Below are positions 1-8,984 of a stretch of DNA of 41,203 nt, one piece after another. The stretch is from contig NZ_SMLB01000057.1 in the NCBI RefSeq assembly GCF_004349105.1, forward strand, positions 1-41,203, given 5' to 3'. How positions within the stretch are numbered: the first letter of the stretch is position 1; every line of letters begins with the position of its first letter. This stretch comes from Jiangella aurantiaca (GTDB lineage: Bacteria; Actinomycetota; Actinomycetes; Jiangellales; Jiangellaceae). A model generated the notes under the pieces. That model did no database searches. It saw only the letters and a list, made by a program, of their open reading frames with translations, and was not told the DNA's origin. Both the position numbers and the translations under genes were made by a program.

Positions 1-1035
1 GGGCGTCGCCGGACGTGGGGTGCGTGATCCGGGGGCCTGCGTGGCCGGCAGGGCTGCTCGCGCGGCCGGTCGTGCGGCTGGCGGTGGCTTGGTCGGCTGC
101 GTGGCAGGTCGGGCCGGTGGCGGTGTCGGTGCAGGCGGTGAGGAAGGCCCAGCCCAGGTCGGCGAGCGCGTCCGTGCGGCGCTGGTCCTGCGTGCGGGCC
201 GGGCGGCCGGCCGCGGCGTCGGCGCGCTTGGCATCCGCCGCGGCGGCGTTCAACGCGGTGTTCAGGGCGATCGCGTCTTCGGCCGGCAGCGACGCCTCCA
301 GATGCGTCATGCCATCCGACGCCGGCGTCACCGCGACGTAGCGGCGGTCGCGAGCGTTCTCGTGCCGTTCCGCGGTCTGCACCGGGGCGAGTTCGTGCAG
401 CAGCAGTTTGATCAGTTTGCGTAGTGCGACCGAGTCCAGGAACGGCGCCTTCGGCAGCACCGCCGCCTCCACCCGCACCCGAACATCGGGGTCCTGCCCA
501 CCCAGCTCGTCGGTGATCACGCGCGCCCGCCGCAGATCGATCACCCCAGAGGCGAGCGCGGCGTGAGTGTCGGGGAAGTCCTCCACCAACTGCACCGCAT
601 GGCCGACCTGGTTCTCCGCCTGCCGGGTGGTCAGTTGGCAGCGTCCGGCGATCTCGACGGCAGTGTTGGTGACCGGGTTCACCGACCGATACCCCGTGTG
701 ATCGGGGCGCATCTGCGGCCGCGACGCGAGCTCGGCCGACGCGGCCGCCTCACCCGCGGCGGCCCACGCGGCTAGCCGGGCCCAGCCCCCGATCGTCTCC
801 ACCAGATCAGGCGCGTCCGCCGCCGACGGGTCCACAAGCGCCAGCCGCGCGGCCAGTTCCGGGCCGGCCGGCACCTCGCCGATGTCGGTGATCGTGGGGC
901 GGGTTCGCCGGTGCACAGCTCCCGCAGCAGCACCGGGTCGACGTCGTCGACCGAGTCATACGGCCACGCCACCGTCCACTCCGCCAGCGGGTCGACACCC
1001 GGTGACGGAGCAGTCAGCAGCGCTTCTTCGAACAT
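1..1035 (-). pseudogene. DUF222 (13E12-like) protein, frameshifted, 3' end outside window
   Basis: Reads leftward from ATG at 1033-1035 and leaves the window before any stop. The N-terminal part (MFEEALLTAP...) is in one frame. Near 895-905 the coding continues in another frame (TITDIGEVPAGPELAARL...), which stays open to base 1. This second part has the features of the actinobacterial DUF222 domain: a helical region with EIAGRCQLTTRQAEN, then IDLRRARVITDEL, and near the window edge a VTPASDGMTHLEASLPAEDA segment. Full-length members usually carry a C-terminal HNH nuclease domain, which would lie outside the window. The one-base frame change sits in a C-rich run (GCCCCACG on the minus strand), so it is either a real inactivating mutation or a sequencing slip. 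If the gene used an internal GTG near 877 it would need no frameshift, but would lose the natural N terminus. Members are multicopy and often degraded in actinobacteria. Confidence 0.72.
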
Positions 1036-1122
1036 GCGGCCAACTCTAACCGGCCCCACCGACAGCGTCGGTTCGACGAGCGTGAACCGCAGCGGGACGC
1101 ACGCTGAGCGGCGTGGTTGATC

Positions 1123-1128
1123 TAGCCT
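1123..1128 (+). promoter_or_regulatory. -10 box for a leaderless DUF2520 transcript
   Basis: TAGCCT lies 7 nt before the GTG start at 1136 and fits the actinobacterial TANNNT -10 consensus. There is no Shine-Dalgarno sequence between it and the start, so transcription probably begins at or next to the GTG. No convincing -35 box was seen. Confidence 0.45.
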
Positions 1129-1135
1129 GGTCGCT

Positions 1136-2026
1136 GTGACGGAGGAACGGCCGGCGCGACTCGACGTCGGTGTCGTCGGCACCGGGCGGGTGGGCGCGGC
1201 GCTCGGCGCGGCGCTGGCGCGGGCCGGCCACCACGTGGTCGCCGGGTACGGCGTCTCGCTCACCAGCCGCACCCGAGCCGGCGCGCTGCTGCCCGACGTG
1301 CCGCTGGTCGAGGTGCCGCAGGTGTTCGCCCGCGCCGGGCTGGTGCTGCTCGCCGTCCCCGACGATGCGTTGCCCGCGCTGGTCGAGGGGCTGGCCGCCA
1401 CCGGCACCATCCGGCCTGGGCAGCTCGTGGCGCACACCAGCGGCCGGTACGGCGTGGGCGTGCTCGACCCCGCGACGAAGGCGGGTGCGCTGCCGCTGGC
1501 GCTGCACCCGGCGATGACGTTCACCGGCACGTCGGTGGACCTCCAGCGGCTGTCCGGCGCGACGTTCGGCATCACGGCGCCTGAGCCGCTCTGGCCGGTC
1601 GCCGAGGCGCTCGTCGTCGAGATGGGCGCCGAGCCGATCCGCATCGCCGAGCAGCACCGCGCGCTCTACCACGCGGCGCTGACGCACGGGGCGAACCATT
1701 TGGTCACGCTGGTCAACGAGGCGATGGACCTGCTGCGCTCCACCGGCGTGGCCGAGCCCGACAAGGTGCTGGCGCCGCTGCTCTCCGCGGCCCTGGACAA
1801 CAGCCTGCGTCAGGGCGACGACGCGCTCACCGGGCCGGTCTCGCGCGGCGACGCCGGCACCGTCGCCAGTCACCTCGCCGAGATCGCCGCTGCCCGCCCC
1901 GAGTCGGTGAGCACCTACGTGGCGCTGGCCCGGCGCACCGCCGGGCGGGCGCTGGCCGCCGGACGGCTCAAGGCCGGCGACGCCGAGGCGCTGCTCGACG
2001 TGCTCGCGGAGCCGCCGGCGCCGTGA
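1136..2026 (+). CDS. Rossmann-fold DUF2520 oxidoreductase-like protein
   Basis: 296 aa, GTG start. The N-terminal Rossmann fold has the dinucleotide motif GTGRVG at residues 15-20, followed by VLLAVPDDALPAL, which resembles the NADP-binding half of ProC and ketopantoate reductase. The C-terminal part (about residues 150-290, with HRALYHAALTHGANHLVTL) matches the helical DUF2520 domain. The family's reaction is not established. In many actinobacteria this gene directly precedes panC, which suggests a link to pantoate or pantothenate metabolism. Here panC is 4.4 kb away because an ABC-2 operon and two exported-protein genes lie between them. The stop codon abuts that of the convergent ABC ATPase gene. 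Confidence 0.85.
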   Translation: MTEERPARLDVGVVGTGRVGAALGAALARAGHHVVAGYGVSLTSRTRAGALLPDVPLVEVPQVFARAGLVLLAVPDDALPALVEGLAATGTIRPGQLVAHTSGRYGVGVLDPATKAGALPLALHPAMTFTGTSVDLQRLSGATFGITAPEPLWPVAEALVVEMGAEPIRIAEQHRALYHAALTHGANHLVTLVNEAMDLLRSTGVAEPDKVLAPLLSAALDNSLRQGDDALTGPVSRGDAGTVASHLAEIAAARPESVSTYVALARRTAGRALAAGRLKAGDAEALLDVLAEPPAP

Positions 2027-2033
2027 TCACGGC
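2020..2033. terminator. Perfect palindrome across two convergent stop codons
   Basis: GCCGTGATCACGGC is a perfect 14-bp palindrome that contains the TGA of the plus-strand DUF2520 gene and the TGA of the minus-strand ABC ATPase gene. The intergenic distance is zero. It may help separate the two converging transcripts, but with no unpaired loop it is a weak terminator candidate. Confidence 0.3.
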
Positions 2034-3019
2034 ACGCGGCCGTCGCCGGTGACCTGGGCCAAGTAGAGGCGGCGCACGACGTCCTCGATGTCGGGCTCCT
2101 CGATGGCGAGGTCGCGCACCTGGCCGTGGCGGCCGACCGCCTCCAGGATCGCGCCCGCCGTCGTCCGCTCCGGGGTGAACGCCAGCCGGTGCCGCAGCCC
2201 GTCCGACTCGACGGCGACGCGGCGGGTTCCGTCGATGGCACCGAGGTCGGGCACCGGTTCGACCAGGTCGACGACCATGACGCGTTCCGCGCCGACCTGT
2301 GCGCTCAGGCCGGGCAGCGTCCCGTCGTAGACGAGCCGGCCGTGGTCGACCACCAGGATGCGGTTGGTGAGCCGCTGCACGTCGTCCATGTCGTGCGTCG
2401 TGAGCAGCAAGGTCGTGCCGTGCAGCGTGCGTTGCTCGGCGAGGAAGACCCGCAGCCGCTCCTTGCTCAGCACGTCCAGCCCGATGGTCGGCTCGTCGAG
2501 GATCAGCAGCCGGGGCGAGTGCAGCAGCGCGGCCGCGATCTCGCCCCGGATCCGCTGGCCGAGCGAGAGCTGCCGCACCGGCGTCGCCAGGAACGCGCCG
2601 AGGTCCAGCCGGTCGACCAGCTCGTCGCGGCGGGCCGGCCAGGTCGCGTCCGGCAGCCGGTGGATGGCCGCGAGCGCGCGGAACGACTCGGCCAGTGGCA
2701 GGTCCCACCAGAGCTGGCTGCGCTGGCCGAACACGACGCCGATCTGCCGGGCCAGCTCGCGGCGCCGGCGCACCGGGTCCAGCCCGCAGGTGCGCACCGT
2801 CCCCGCCGTCGGGACCAGGATCCCGGTGAGCATCTTGATGGTCGTGGACTTCCCGGCCCCGTTCGCCCCGATGTACCCGACGGCGGCGCCCTCGGCGAGG
2901 TCGAAGGTCAGGCCGTCGACAGCGGCGACGACGGTGCGCGCGCGGCGCAGCCGGCCGGCCGGGCTGCGGACGACGAACTCGCGGCGCAGGTCGCGTACCT
3001 GGATGATCGGCTCGGTCAT
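2027..3019 (-). CDS. ABC-2 type transporter ATP-binding protein
   Basis: 330 aa, start ATG at 3017-3019 (MTEPIIQVRDL); the frame is open further upstream but that part lies in the permease gene. Walker A GANGAGKS is at residues 51-58, signature LSLGQ at 151-155, Walker B LLILDEP at 171-177, and the H-loop His at 209. The C-terminal extension of about 100 aa is typical of drug, polysaccharide or lipid exporter ATPases. It overlaps the upstream permease gene by 4 bp (ATGA), so the two are translationally coupled. With its two permeases it forms a complete exporter. The substrate cannot be read from the sequence. Confidence 0.93.
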   Translation of the reverse strand: MTEPIIQVRDLRREFVVRSPAGRLRRARTVVAAVDGLTFDLAEGAAVGYIGANGAGKSTTIKMLTGILVPTAGTVRTCGLDPVRRRRELARQIGVVFGQRSQLWWDLPLAESFRALAAIHRLPDATWPARRDELVDRLDLGAFLATPVRQLSLGQRIRGEIAAALLHSPRLLILDEPTIGLDVLSKERLRVFLAEQRTLHGTTLLLTTHDMDDVQRLTNRILVVDHGRLVYDGTLPGLSAQVGAERVMVVDLVEPVPDLGAIDGTRRVAVESDGLRHRLAFTPERTTAGAILEAVGRHGQVRDLAIEEPDIEDVVRRLYLAQVTGDGRVP

Positions 3020-3831
3020 GATCCCGTCCCGGTGTAGTGGCGAAGGCCGGCCCGCCAGCCGGTCAGGGCGACGGCCCAGATGACGACGGCGGCCAGCGGC
3101 GCGCACCAGCCCAGCCACTGCGGCGTGCCCGCCGGACCCGGCAGGTCCAGCAGCACGAGCACCGGCAGGTAGGCGGTGAACGCGGCCGGCACGACGAACG
3201 TGAACAGCAGCCGCATCGGCAGGCTGAAGATGCTGGCCGGATAGTTCGCCGCGTAGGAGCCGCCGTAGGTGAACGAGCTGGTGAACTCCGCGCCCTCGAC
3301 CAGCCAGAACTGCACGGCCGCCGCGCAGACGAACAGCGCGGCGAAGACGGCGGTCGCGGTCAGCGGCGTGAGCACGAGCAGCGCGACCTTGCCAGCCGTC
3401 CAGTCGATGTCGTTGAGCGGCAGCGCCACGACGAGCACCGCGACGGCGACGGCGACCCGGCCGAGCCGGCGGAGCGAGACATCGCTGGTGATCAGCTGCG
3501 CCAACACGGGCAGCGGGCGGAGCAGGAACGCGTCCAGCGTCCCCTCGCGCAGGTACACCGGCAGGTGGTCGGCGTGCCCGACGAGCAGGTCGGCCACGCT
3601 GAAGCCGAGGTTGGCCAGCGCGAACAGCAGCGCGGCGGCGGCGAAGTCCAGCTCGCCGAGCACGTCGACGTTGGCGAACAGGATGTACACCTCGGCGAAC
3701 TCCACCAGCCCGATGCCGACACTGCCCAGCACGTCGGACACGAACGAGCGCCGGTAGGCCGTCTGCGAGCGCATCCGCGAACCGAGTAGGACCCGGTACG
3801 GCCGCCAGCGGCCGGCCGATCGATCAGCCAC
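3016..3831 (-). CDS. ABC-2 transporter permease (second subunit)
   Basis: 271 aa with a GTG start at 3829-3831. The chain is hydrophobic with about six predicted membrane segments. One segment starts near residue 30, and the longest hydrophobic stretch, around residues 110-175, runs through VAVAVLVVALPL and LLVLTPLTATAVFAALFVC. The AEFTSSFTYGGSYAANYPASIF stretch resembles ABC-2 family permeases formerly called DUF990. It overlaps the permease gene before it by 8 bp and the ATPase gene after it by 4 bp, as expected for one operon. It probably forms a heterodimer with the other permease. Confidence 0.88.
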   Translation of the reverse strand: MADRSAGRWRPYRVLLGSRMRSQTAYRRSFVSDVLGSVGIGLVEFAEVYILFANVDVLGELDFAAAALLFALANLGFSVADLLVGHADHLPVYLREGTLDAFLLRPLPVLAQLITSDVSLRRLGRVAVAVAVLVVALPLNDIDWTAGKVALLVLTPLTATAVFAALFVCAAAVQFWLVEGAEFTSSFTYGGSYAANYPASIFSLPMRLLFTFVVPAAFTAYLPVLVLLDLPGPAGTPQWLGWCAPLAAVVIWAVALTGWRAGLRHYTGTGS

Positions 3832-4618
3832 CCTGCACCACCAGCTTCCGGGCGCCGCGCGCGAACACCAGCCGGCCCAGCAGCAGGACGCCGGCCAGCC
3901 ACGCCGCCTGGACGGCCAGCACGCCGAGCGCCGCCGTACCTTCGGCCCGCCCGGTGATGACGTCGACCGGCGCCTGCAGGATCGACGGGAACGGCGTCAG
4001 CGCGGCCAGCGTGGCCAGCCGGTCCGGGAACCAATGCACCGGGATCACCAGGCCGGACAGAACGCTCATACCGACGATGTGCAGGGTGAGCAGCCCGCGC
4101 AGCTCGATCAGCCAGAACGCCGCCAGGTTCACCAGCCACCAGCTCGCGAACGACACCGAGACCCCCAGCACGACGCTCACCAGTCCGAGGAGGTACGGCA
4201 GGGGCGTCGTCGGCAGCGCCAGCCCGGTGACCAGCGCGCCGGCCAGCAGTGGCGGTGCGCCACGCGGAATGAACTGGTGGATGGCCCGGCCGAGGAACCC
4301 GGCGAGGTAGGCGAACTGCGGGTCGAGCGGACGGGCGAGGTCGACGGCGATGTCGCCGTCGCGGATGCGCAGCGCCAGCTCGTTCCACTGGAACACGTTC
4401 ACCGGGGCGACCAGAGCCTGCACGACCCACGCGTAGGTGGCGCCGGCGAGCGCGTCGTAGCCGGCCAGCGTGCCGCCCGCCGCGCCGATCGCGCCGACGG
4501 TGATGGACGCCTTGATCAGTCCGAAGACGGTGTTCGTGAAGGCGCCGGCCGCGGTCGCCAGCCGGTACGTCGACCACCGGCGGAACCCGAGAATGACGAG
4601 GGTGGCGAACAGGCGCAC
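3824..4618 (-). CDS. ABC-2 transporter permease (first subunit)
   Basis: 264 aa if it starts at GTG 4616-4618 (VRLFATLVILGFRRWSTYRLA). The frame is open much further upstream, but that part runs into the divergent lipoprotein gene and has no membrane-protein character. It has about six predicted membrane segments and a polar NVFQWNELALRIRDGDIAVDLARPLDP region that is typical of the DUF990/ABC-2 permease family. It is the first gene of a three-gene operon with the second permease and the ATPase. The ribosome binding site is weak. Confidence 0.87.
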   Translation of the reverse strand: MRLFATLVILGFRRWSTYRLATAAGAFTNTVFGLIKASITVGAIGAAGGTLAGYDALAGATYAWVVQALVAPVNVFQWNELALRIRDGDIAVDLARPLDPQFAYLAGFLGRAIHQFIPRGAPPLLAGALVTGLALPTTPLPYLLGLVSVVLGVSVSFASWWLVNLAAFWLIELRGLLTLHIVGMSVLSGLVIPVHWFPDRLATLAALTPFPSILQAPVDVITGRAEGTAALGVLAVQAAWLAGVLLLGRLVFARGARKLVVQGG

Positions 4619-4727
4619 AGTCGCCGTACGGTACTCGGCCCCCGTACCGCTGTCACGGGATTTTGTGTTACCTTGCGCCCGGGCACACGCAAACCGTCCG
4701 TATCCGGTCCGCGAGGAGCGATAGCGC
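4619..4727. promoter_or_regulatory. Divergent promoter region between ABC-2 operon and lipoprotein
   Basis: This 109-bp gap must hold promoters in both directions. Seen in it: an inverted repeat CGGTAC (4629-4634) and GTACCG (4644-4649) with 9 nt between the arms, an AT-rich patch TTTTGTGTTACCTT around 4661-4674, and a short inverted repeat TTGCG/CGCAA at 4674-4693. A GAGGAG ribosome binding site at 4713-4718 serves the lipoprotein gene. No clear -35/-10 pair could be assigned. Confidence 0.35.
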
Positions 4728-5375
4728 GTGCTTGCCCATCCACCGCGACGCTTCCGCGCGACCCTTCTGACGCTCTGCGCCGGCGTGCTGACGCTCGCCG
4801 GGTGCGGTGAGAGCGGCGGCGAGGAGCCCACCGGCCTCGACGAGGCGACCACCTCCGCCACGACCACGCCCACTGCGACGGACGAGGCGACGGCGACCGA
4901 CGAGCCGACCGAGGCCGGCCCGACCGAGCACGCCTTCCCCGAGGCGGGTGTCACCATCGTCACGCCGCCGCCGTCCGGACCTGCCGAGGCGGCCGCGCTG
5001 GCCACGTACGTCGAGTTCGCCCGCGAGTGGCGGTGGTCACTGGGCGAGGTGCGGCTCAGCGAGCAGCTCGCCGGGCTGGCCGCCGCGCCGGTCGTCGACG
5101 GTGTCGAGAGCTCGCTGGAGTACCAGGTCGACAACGGCATCCGCTACGGCGGCCAGATGGTCATCACGCCTGTCGTCGAGGAGAGCAGCGACACCCTGGT
5201 GGTGCTCGGCGGATGCGTCGACGGCTCCGAGGTCGTGCTGATCGATGACGGCGAGGAGCGGGCTCCCGACGGCGTCGACCAGCACCCGGTCATCCCCATG
5301 CACGCCGTGCTGGCCAACGACGGCGGCGGCTGGCGAGTCAACGAGAACACACTCGACGAGGACGAATCATGCTGA
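4728..5375 (+). CDS. Exported lipoprotein, function unknown
   Basis: 215 aa, GTG start 9 nt after a GAGGAG ribosome binding site. It has a lipoprotein signal peptide with positively charged PPRRFR, a hydrophobic core, and lipobox LAGC with the lipid-attachment Cys at residue 26. A low-complexity Thr/Asp/Glu linker (residues 35-65) follows, then a globular domain of about 135 aa with EFAREWRWSLGEVRLSEQLA and VVLGGCVDGSEVVLID. Such small domains are common in actinobacterial surface lipoproteins encoded beside a larger secreted protein. The stop overlaps the next gene's start by 7 bp, so the two are probably co-translated and may act together at the cell surface. Confidence 0.85.
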   Translation: MLAHPPRRFRATLLTLCAGVLTLAGCGESGGEEPTGLDEATTSATTTPTATDEATATDEPTEAGPTEHAFPEAGVTIVTPPPSGPAEAAALATYVEFAREWRWSLGEVRLSEQLAGLAAAPVVDGVESSLEYQVDNGIRYGGQMVITPVVEESSDTLVVLGGCVDGSEVVLIDDGEERAPDGVDQHPVIPMHAVLANDGGGWRVNENTLDEDESC

Positions 5376-6382
5376 ACCGACTCCCGATGGTCCGGCGCGC
5401 CGCTCTCGGCCTGGCGCCCGCCCTGCTCATTGCGACCGGCCTGACGGCGGCCGCGGTCCCGCCGGCGGCGGCCGACCCGGCGCCGCGGTGCGGCATCGGC
5501 AGCTGCGACGACGAGGACGGCGGCTCGACGCCCGGCGCCGAGGACGGCGCCATCAACATCACCGTCTGGGGGTCGGGGACCACCTCCGGCGACGAGGGCT
5601 ACGAGATCCCGGCCGAAACGGTCACCGTGCTGCCGCCGTGCCGCTACATCCAGGGTCAGACCGGCAAGGAGTACTACGAGTGGATCCAGAAGTACGGCAA
5701 CGGGCGCGACCCCGACGGCAACCCGATCCCGCCGTACCCCAACTACGAGCAGTACAAGGACGACACCGAGGGCCGCTGGTGGGGCGGCATGTGCTCCAGC
5801 GAGGACTACGACGGTGACATCAGCGAGTTCATCGAGTACTCCGACGAGTGGTTCGACGAGCACCCGGGCGTCTACGTCCGGCCGGGTGAGCCGGTCCCCG
5901 TCCCGCCGATCCCGCCGCGGCTGCTCATGGAGGTCGCCTACGACGAGCTGACGCTGCCCGACCCGCAGATCGGCTGGAACCCGCGGCGCGACGGCGACGG
6001 CGCCACCGTCGTCAATGTGCCCACCTGGCTGTGGCTGGACGACGGCCCGGTGGAGCTGGAGGTGCACGCCGCGGCCGGCGACAACGAGGCCCGCGTCGAC
6101 GCGACGCTGAGCGGGATGAACTTCTCCGCCAGCAACGCCGCGCCGGTCGCCTGCGACGGCCACGGCGTCGCCTGGACATCCGGCGCGACCTCCGATTGCG
6201 CGCTGACGTTCACCCGGTCCAGCGCCCACCTCGCCGGCGGTGTCTCGACCGTGCTGGCGGAGAGCCGGTGGAGCATCGAGTGGTTCGCCAACGGCGAGCC
6301 GCAGGGCCCGCTCGACCCGCAGACCACGTCGGCCACGTTCGACCTGCCGGTCGCGGAGGTGCAGACGATCGTCACCCGGTGA
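5369..6382 (+). CDS. Secreted protein of a conserved actinobacterial family
   Basis: 337 aa, start ATG at 5369 overlapping the lipoprotein stop. A Sec-type signal peptide (MVRRAALGLAPALLIATGL...) probably ends near residue 35. The mature part begins with a Cys-rich, acidic stretch (CGIGSCDDEDGG) and a Tyr/Trp-rich region. A C-terminal beta-rich region follows, with LTLPDPQIGWNP, VNVPTWLWLDD, VACDGHGVAW and SRWSIEWFANGEPQGPL. That order of motifs is shared by a large family of actinobacterial exported proteins, usually hypothetical and sometimes labelled ATP/GTP-binding. No nucleotide-binding motif is visible here. The function is unknown; an envelope or secretion role is inferred from its coupling to the lipoprotein. 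Confidence 0.82.
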   Translation: MLNRLPMVRRAALGLAPALLIATGLTAAAVPPAAADPAPRCGIGSCDDEDGGSTPGAEDGAINITVWGSGTTSGDEGYEIPAETVTVLPPCRYIQGQTGKEYYEWIQKYGNGRDPDGNPIPPYPNYEQYKDDTEGRWWGGMCSSEDYDGDISEFIEYSDEWFDEHPGVYVRPGEPVPVPPIPPRLLMEVAYDELTLPDPQIGWNPRRDGDGATVVNVPTWLWLDDGPVELEVHAAAGDNEARVDATLSGMNFSASNAAPVACDGHGVAWTSGATSDCALTFTRSSAHLAGGVSTVLAESRWSIEWFANGEPQGPLDPQTTSATFDLPVAEVQTIVTR

Positions 6383-6420
6383 GGCCGGTGTGACGAGAGC
6401 GGCACGCTGCAAACTGGCGC

Positions 6421-7299
6421 ATGCACGGCCCGACACGTCAGAGTGTGACCGTGACCGACCCGATCGTCGCCCGCACCCGCGACGAGCTCGCCGAGGCGCT
6501 GTCGCGCGGAGAGAACGAGAGCGCCGTCGTCATGACGATGGGCGCGTTGCACGAGGGACACCGCGCCCTCATGCGCGCGGCCCGCGACGAGGTCGGCACC
6601 GGCGGCACGGTGATCGTGACGGTCTTCGTGAACCCGCTGCAGTTCGGCCCCGGCGAGGACTTCGACCGCTACCCGCGCACGTTCGACGCCGACCGCGCCA
6701 TGTGCGCCGACGAAGGTGTGGACGTCGTGTTCGCGCCGGCCACGGACGAGCTGTACCCGCACGGCGAGCCGCAGGTCACTGTCGCGCCCGGGCCGCTGGG
6801 CGCCGAGCTCGAGGGCGCGGTGCGGCCGGGCCACTTCTCCGGCGTACTGACTGTGGTCGCGAAGCTGCTCAACCTCACCGTGCCCAGCTACGCGCTGTTC
6901 GGCGAGAAGGACTACCAGCAGCTCACTCTGGTCCGCCGCATGGTGGCCGACCTGGAGCTGCCGTACGAGATCGTCGGCGTGCCCACGGTGCGCGAGGCGG
7001 ACGGGCTGGCGCTGTCCAGCCGCAACCGCTACCTCTCGGCCGGCGAGCGGACGGCGGCGCTGGTGCTCTCGCGGGCGCTGCTGGCGGGCGCGGACGCCGC
7101 AGCGGGCGGGCCCGACGCCGTCCTCGCCGCCGCCCGGGCCGAGCTCGACCGCGAGCCGGACGCCGTCGCCGTCGACTACCTGGAGCTGCGCGCCGCCGAC
7201 CTCGCACCCGACCCGCGGCACGGCCCGGCCCGGCTGCTGGTCGCCGCCCGCGCCGGCGCCACCCGGCTGATCGACAACATCGCCGTCGACCTGCCCTGA
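6421..7299 (+). CDS. panC: Pantothenate synthetase (pantoate--beta-alanine ligase)
   Basis: 292 aa. It makes pantothenate from pantoate, beta-alanine and ATP in the cytoplasm. Signature motifs are present in order: MGALHEGH at residues 40-47 (HIGH-type ATP site), [10 protein letters not shown] at 71-80, GEKDYQQ at 161-167 and [12 protein letters not shown] at 191-202. ATG 6421 is the first start; GTG codons at residues 9 and 11 would also be possible. panB and panD are not in the window. It lies 27 bp before nadB, which seems to have its own promoter. Confidence 0.96.
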   Translation: MHGPTRQSVTVTDPIVARTRDELAEALSRGENESAVVMTMGALHEGHRALMRAARDEVGTGGTVIVTVFVNPLQFGPGEDFDRYPRTFDADRAMCADEGVDVVFAPATDELYPHGEPQVTVAPGPLGAELEGAVRPGHFSGVLTVVAKLLNLTVPSYALFGEKDYQQLTLVRRMVADLELPYEIVGVPTVREADGLALSSRNRYLSAGERTAALVLSRALLAGADAAAGGPDAVLAAARAELDREPDAVAVDYLELRAADLAPDPRHGPARLLVAARAGATRLIDNIAVDLP

Positions 7300-7312
7300 C
7301 GCACCCGGGGCG

Positions 7313-7318
7313 TAGGCT
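7313..7318 (+). promoter_or_regulatory. -10 box for a leaderless nadB transcript
   Basis: TAGGCT lies 8 nt before the GTG at 7327, with no Shine-Dalgarno sequence between them. The same hexamer at the same distance precedes lysS. It suggests nadB is transcribed separately from panC and begins at its start codon. Confidence 0.5.
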
Positions 7319-7326
7319 CTTGCGGC

Positions 7327-8982
7327 GTGACCGGAGTACGCATCCCCCGCCGACTGCGCACCGAGGACCCCGGCTGGACGGTGTCCGCCGACGTCGTCGT
7401 GGTCGGCAGCGGCATCGCCGGGCTGACCACGGCGCTCGAGGCCCGCAAGGCCGGCCGGGTCCTGCTGGTGACCAAGACCCGGCTGTCCGACAGCGCCACC
7501 GCGTGGGCCCAGGGCGGCATCGCCGCGGCGCTCGACCCAGAGGACAGCCCCGAGCAGCATCTGCGCGACACTCTCGTCGCCGGTGTCGGCCTGTGCGACG
7601 AGGACGCCGTCCGCACGCTGGTCACCGAGGGACCACGGCGGGTCCGCGAGCTGGTCGAGCTGGGTGCGGAGTTCGAGCTGGCCGCCGACGGCTCCATCGC
7701 GCTGACCCGCGAGGGTGGCCACCGCCGCGACCGCATCGCGCACTCCGGCGGCGACCAGACCGGCAAGGAGATCTCGCGGGCGCTGCTCGACGCGCTGGCC
7801 GCGGTCCGCGAGGACCCGCAGATCGAGGTCGTCGAGCACGCGCTGGTCACCGACGTCCTCACCGACGCCACGGGTCACGCCTGCGGCGTCGTGCTGCACG
7901 TCATCGGCGCCGGCAGCACCAGCGGCGTCGGCGCGGCGCTCGGCCGGGCGGTCGTGCTGGCCACCGGCGGGCTCGGCCAGGTCTACGCGTCCACCACCAA
8001 CCCGCCGGTCTCCACCGGCGACGGCGTCGCGGCGGCGCTGCGGGCCGGCGCGCAGGTGGCCGACCTCGAGTTCGTCCAGTTCCACCCGACGGTGCTGTGG
8101 CTCGGCCGGTCGGCGAAGGGGCAGCAGCCGCTCATCTCCGAGGCGGTCCGCGGCGAGGGCGCCGTCCTTCGCGACGTCGAGGGCCGCCGGTTCATGAAGG
8201 GCCGGCACGAGCTGGCCGAGCTGGCCCCGCGCGACGTCGTCGCCAAGGGCGTCATGACGGCGATGGCCGAGACCGGCGCCGAGCACGTCTGGCTGGACGC
8301 CCGGCACCTCGGCGGGGCGTTCCTGGAAGAGCGGTTCCCCACCATCGTCGCCCGCTGCCGCTCGTACGGCATCGACCCGGCCACCGACCTCGTGCCCGTC
8401 GCGCCGGCCCAGCACTACGCCAGCGGCGGCGTGCGCACCGACCGTCGCGGCCGCACCAGCGTTCCCGGTCTGTACGCGTGCGGCGAGGCCTCCTGCACCG
8501 GCGTGCACGGCGCCAACCGGCTCGCGTCGAACTCGCTGCTCGAAGGGCTCGTCTGGGGGCATCGCATCGCCGAGGACCTCGCGGCGTCGCTGGGCGACGC
8601 GCGCCCCGGCGACCCGGTCGAGCGCAGCGGGCCGGTCGGCTTGCTCGACGCCGACGCGCGCCCGTTCGTCCAGTCCGCGATGACGGCCGGCGCCGGTGTG
8701 CTGCGCTCGGAGTCGTCGTTGACGACGCTCGCGGCCCGGCTCGCGAGTCTCGCCGCCGAGCCCGTTGCGGACGGAATGACACCGGATTCGTGGGAGACGA
8801 CCAATCTGCACACCGTGGCCGTTACGCTCGGTCGGCATGCCGCCATGCGGGAAGAGACGCGTGGCGGTCATTGGCGTGAGGACTTCCCGGACCGGGACGA
8901 CGCTCGCTGGCGCGGCCACCTGGTCAGCGTCGTGGACCCGGACGGCGTCCTCATGACGACATATGAGCCCATGAAGGAGTAA
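7327..8982 (+). CDS. nadB: L-aspartate oxidase
   Basis: 551 aa, GTG start. A flavoprotein of de novo NAD synthesis that oxidises L-aspartate to iminoaspartate. The N-terminal FAD-binding fold has GSGIAG at residues 27-32, followed by TAWAQGGIAAAL. HSGGDQTGKEI and the long ASGGVRTD...GEASCTGVHGANRLASN block are characteristic of NadB and separate it from succinate dehydrogenase subunit A. The C-terminal helical domain is present, so the length is normal. nadC follows 2 bp after the stop. The partner gene nadA (quinolinate synthase), often adjacent in actinobacteria, is not in this window. Confidence 0.96.
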   Translation: MTGVRIPRRLRTEDPGWTVSADVVVVGSGIAGLTTALEARKAGRVLLVTKTRLSDSATAWAQGGIAAALDPEDSPEQHLRDTLVAGVGLCDEDAVRTLVTEGPRRVRELVELGAEFELAADGSIALTREGGHRRDRIAHSGGDQTGKEISRALLDALAAVREDPQIEVVEHALVTDVLTDATGHACGVVLHVIGAGSTSGVGAALGRAVVLATGGLGQVYASTTNPPVSTGDGVAAALRAGAQVADLEFVQFHPTVLWLGRSAKGQQPLISEAVRGEGAVLRDVEGRRFMKGRHELAELAPRDVVAKGVMTAMAETGAEHVWLDARHLGGAFLEERFPTIVARCRSYGIDPATDLVPVAPAQHYASGGVRTDRRGRTSVPGLYACGEASCTGVHGANRLASNSLLEGLVWGHRIAEDLAASLGDARPGDPVERSGPVGLLDADARPFVQSAMTAGAGVLRSESSLTTLAARLASLAAEPVADGMTPDSWETTNLHTVAVTLGRHAAMREETRGGHWREDFPDRDDARWRGHLVSVVDPDGVLMTTYEPMKE

Positions 8983-8984
8983 CG

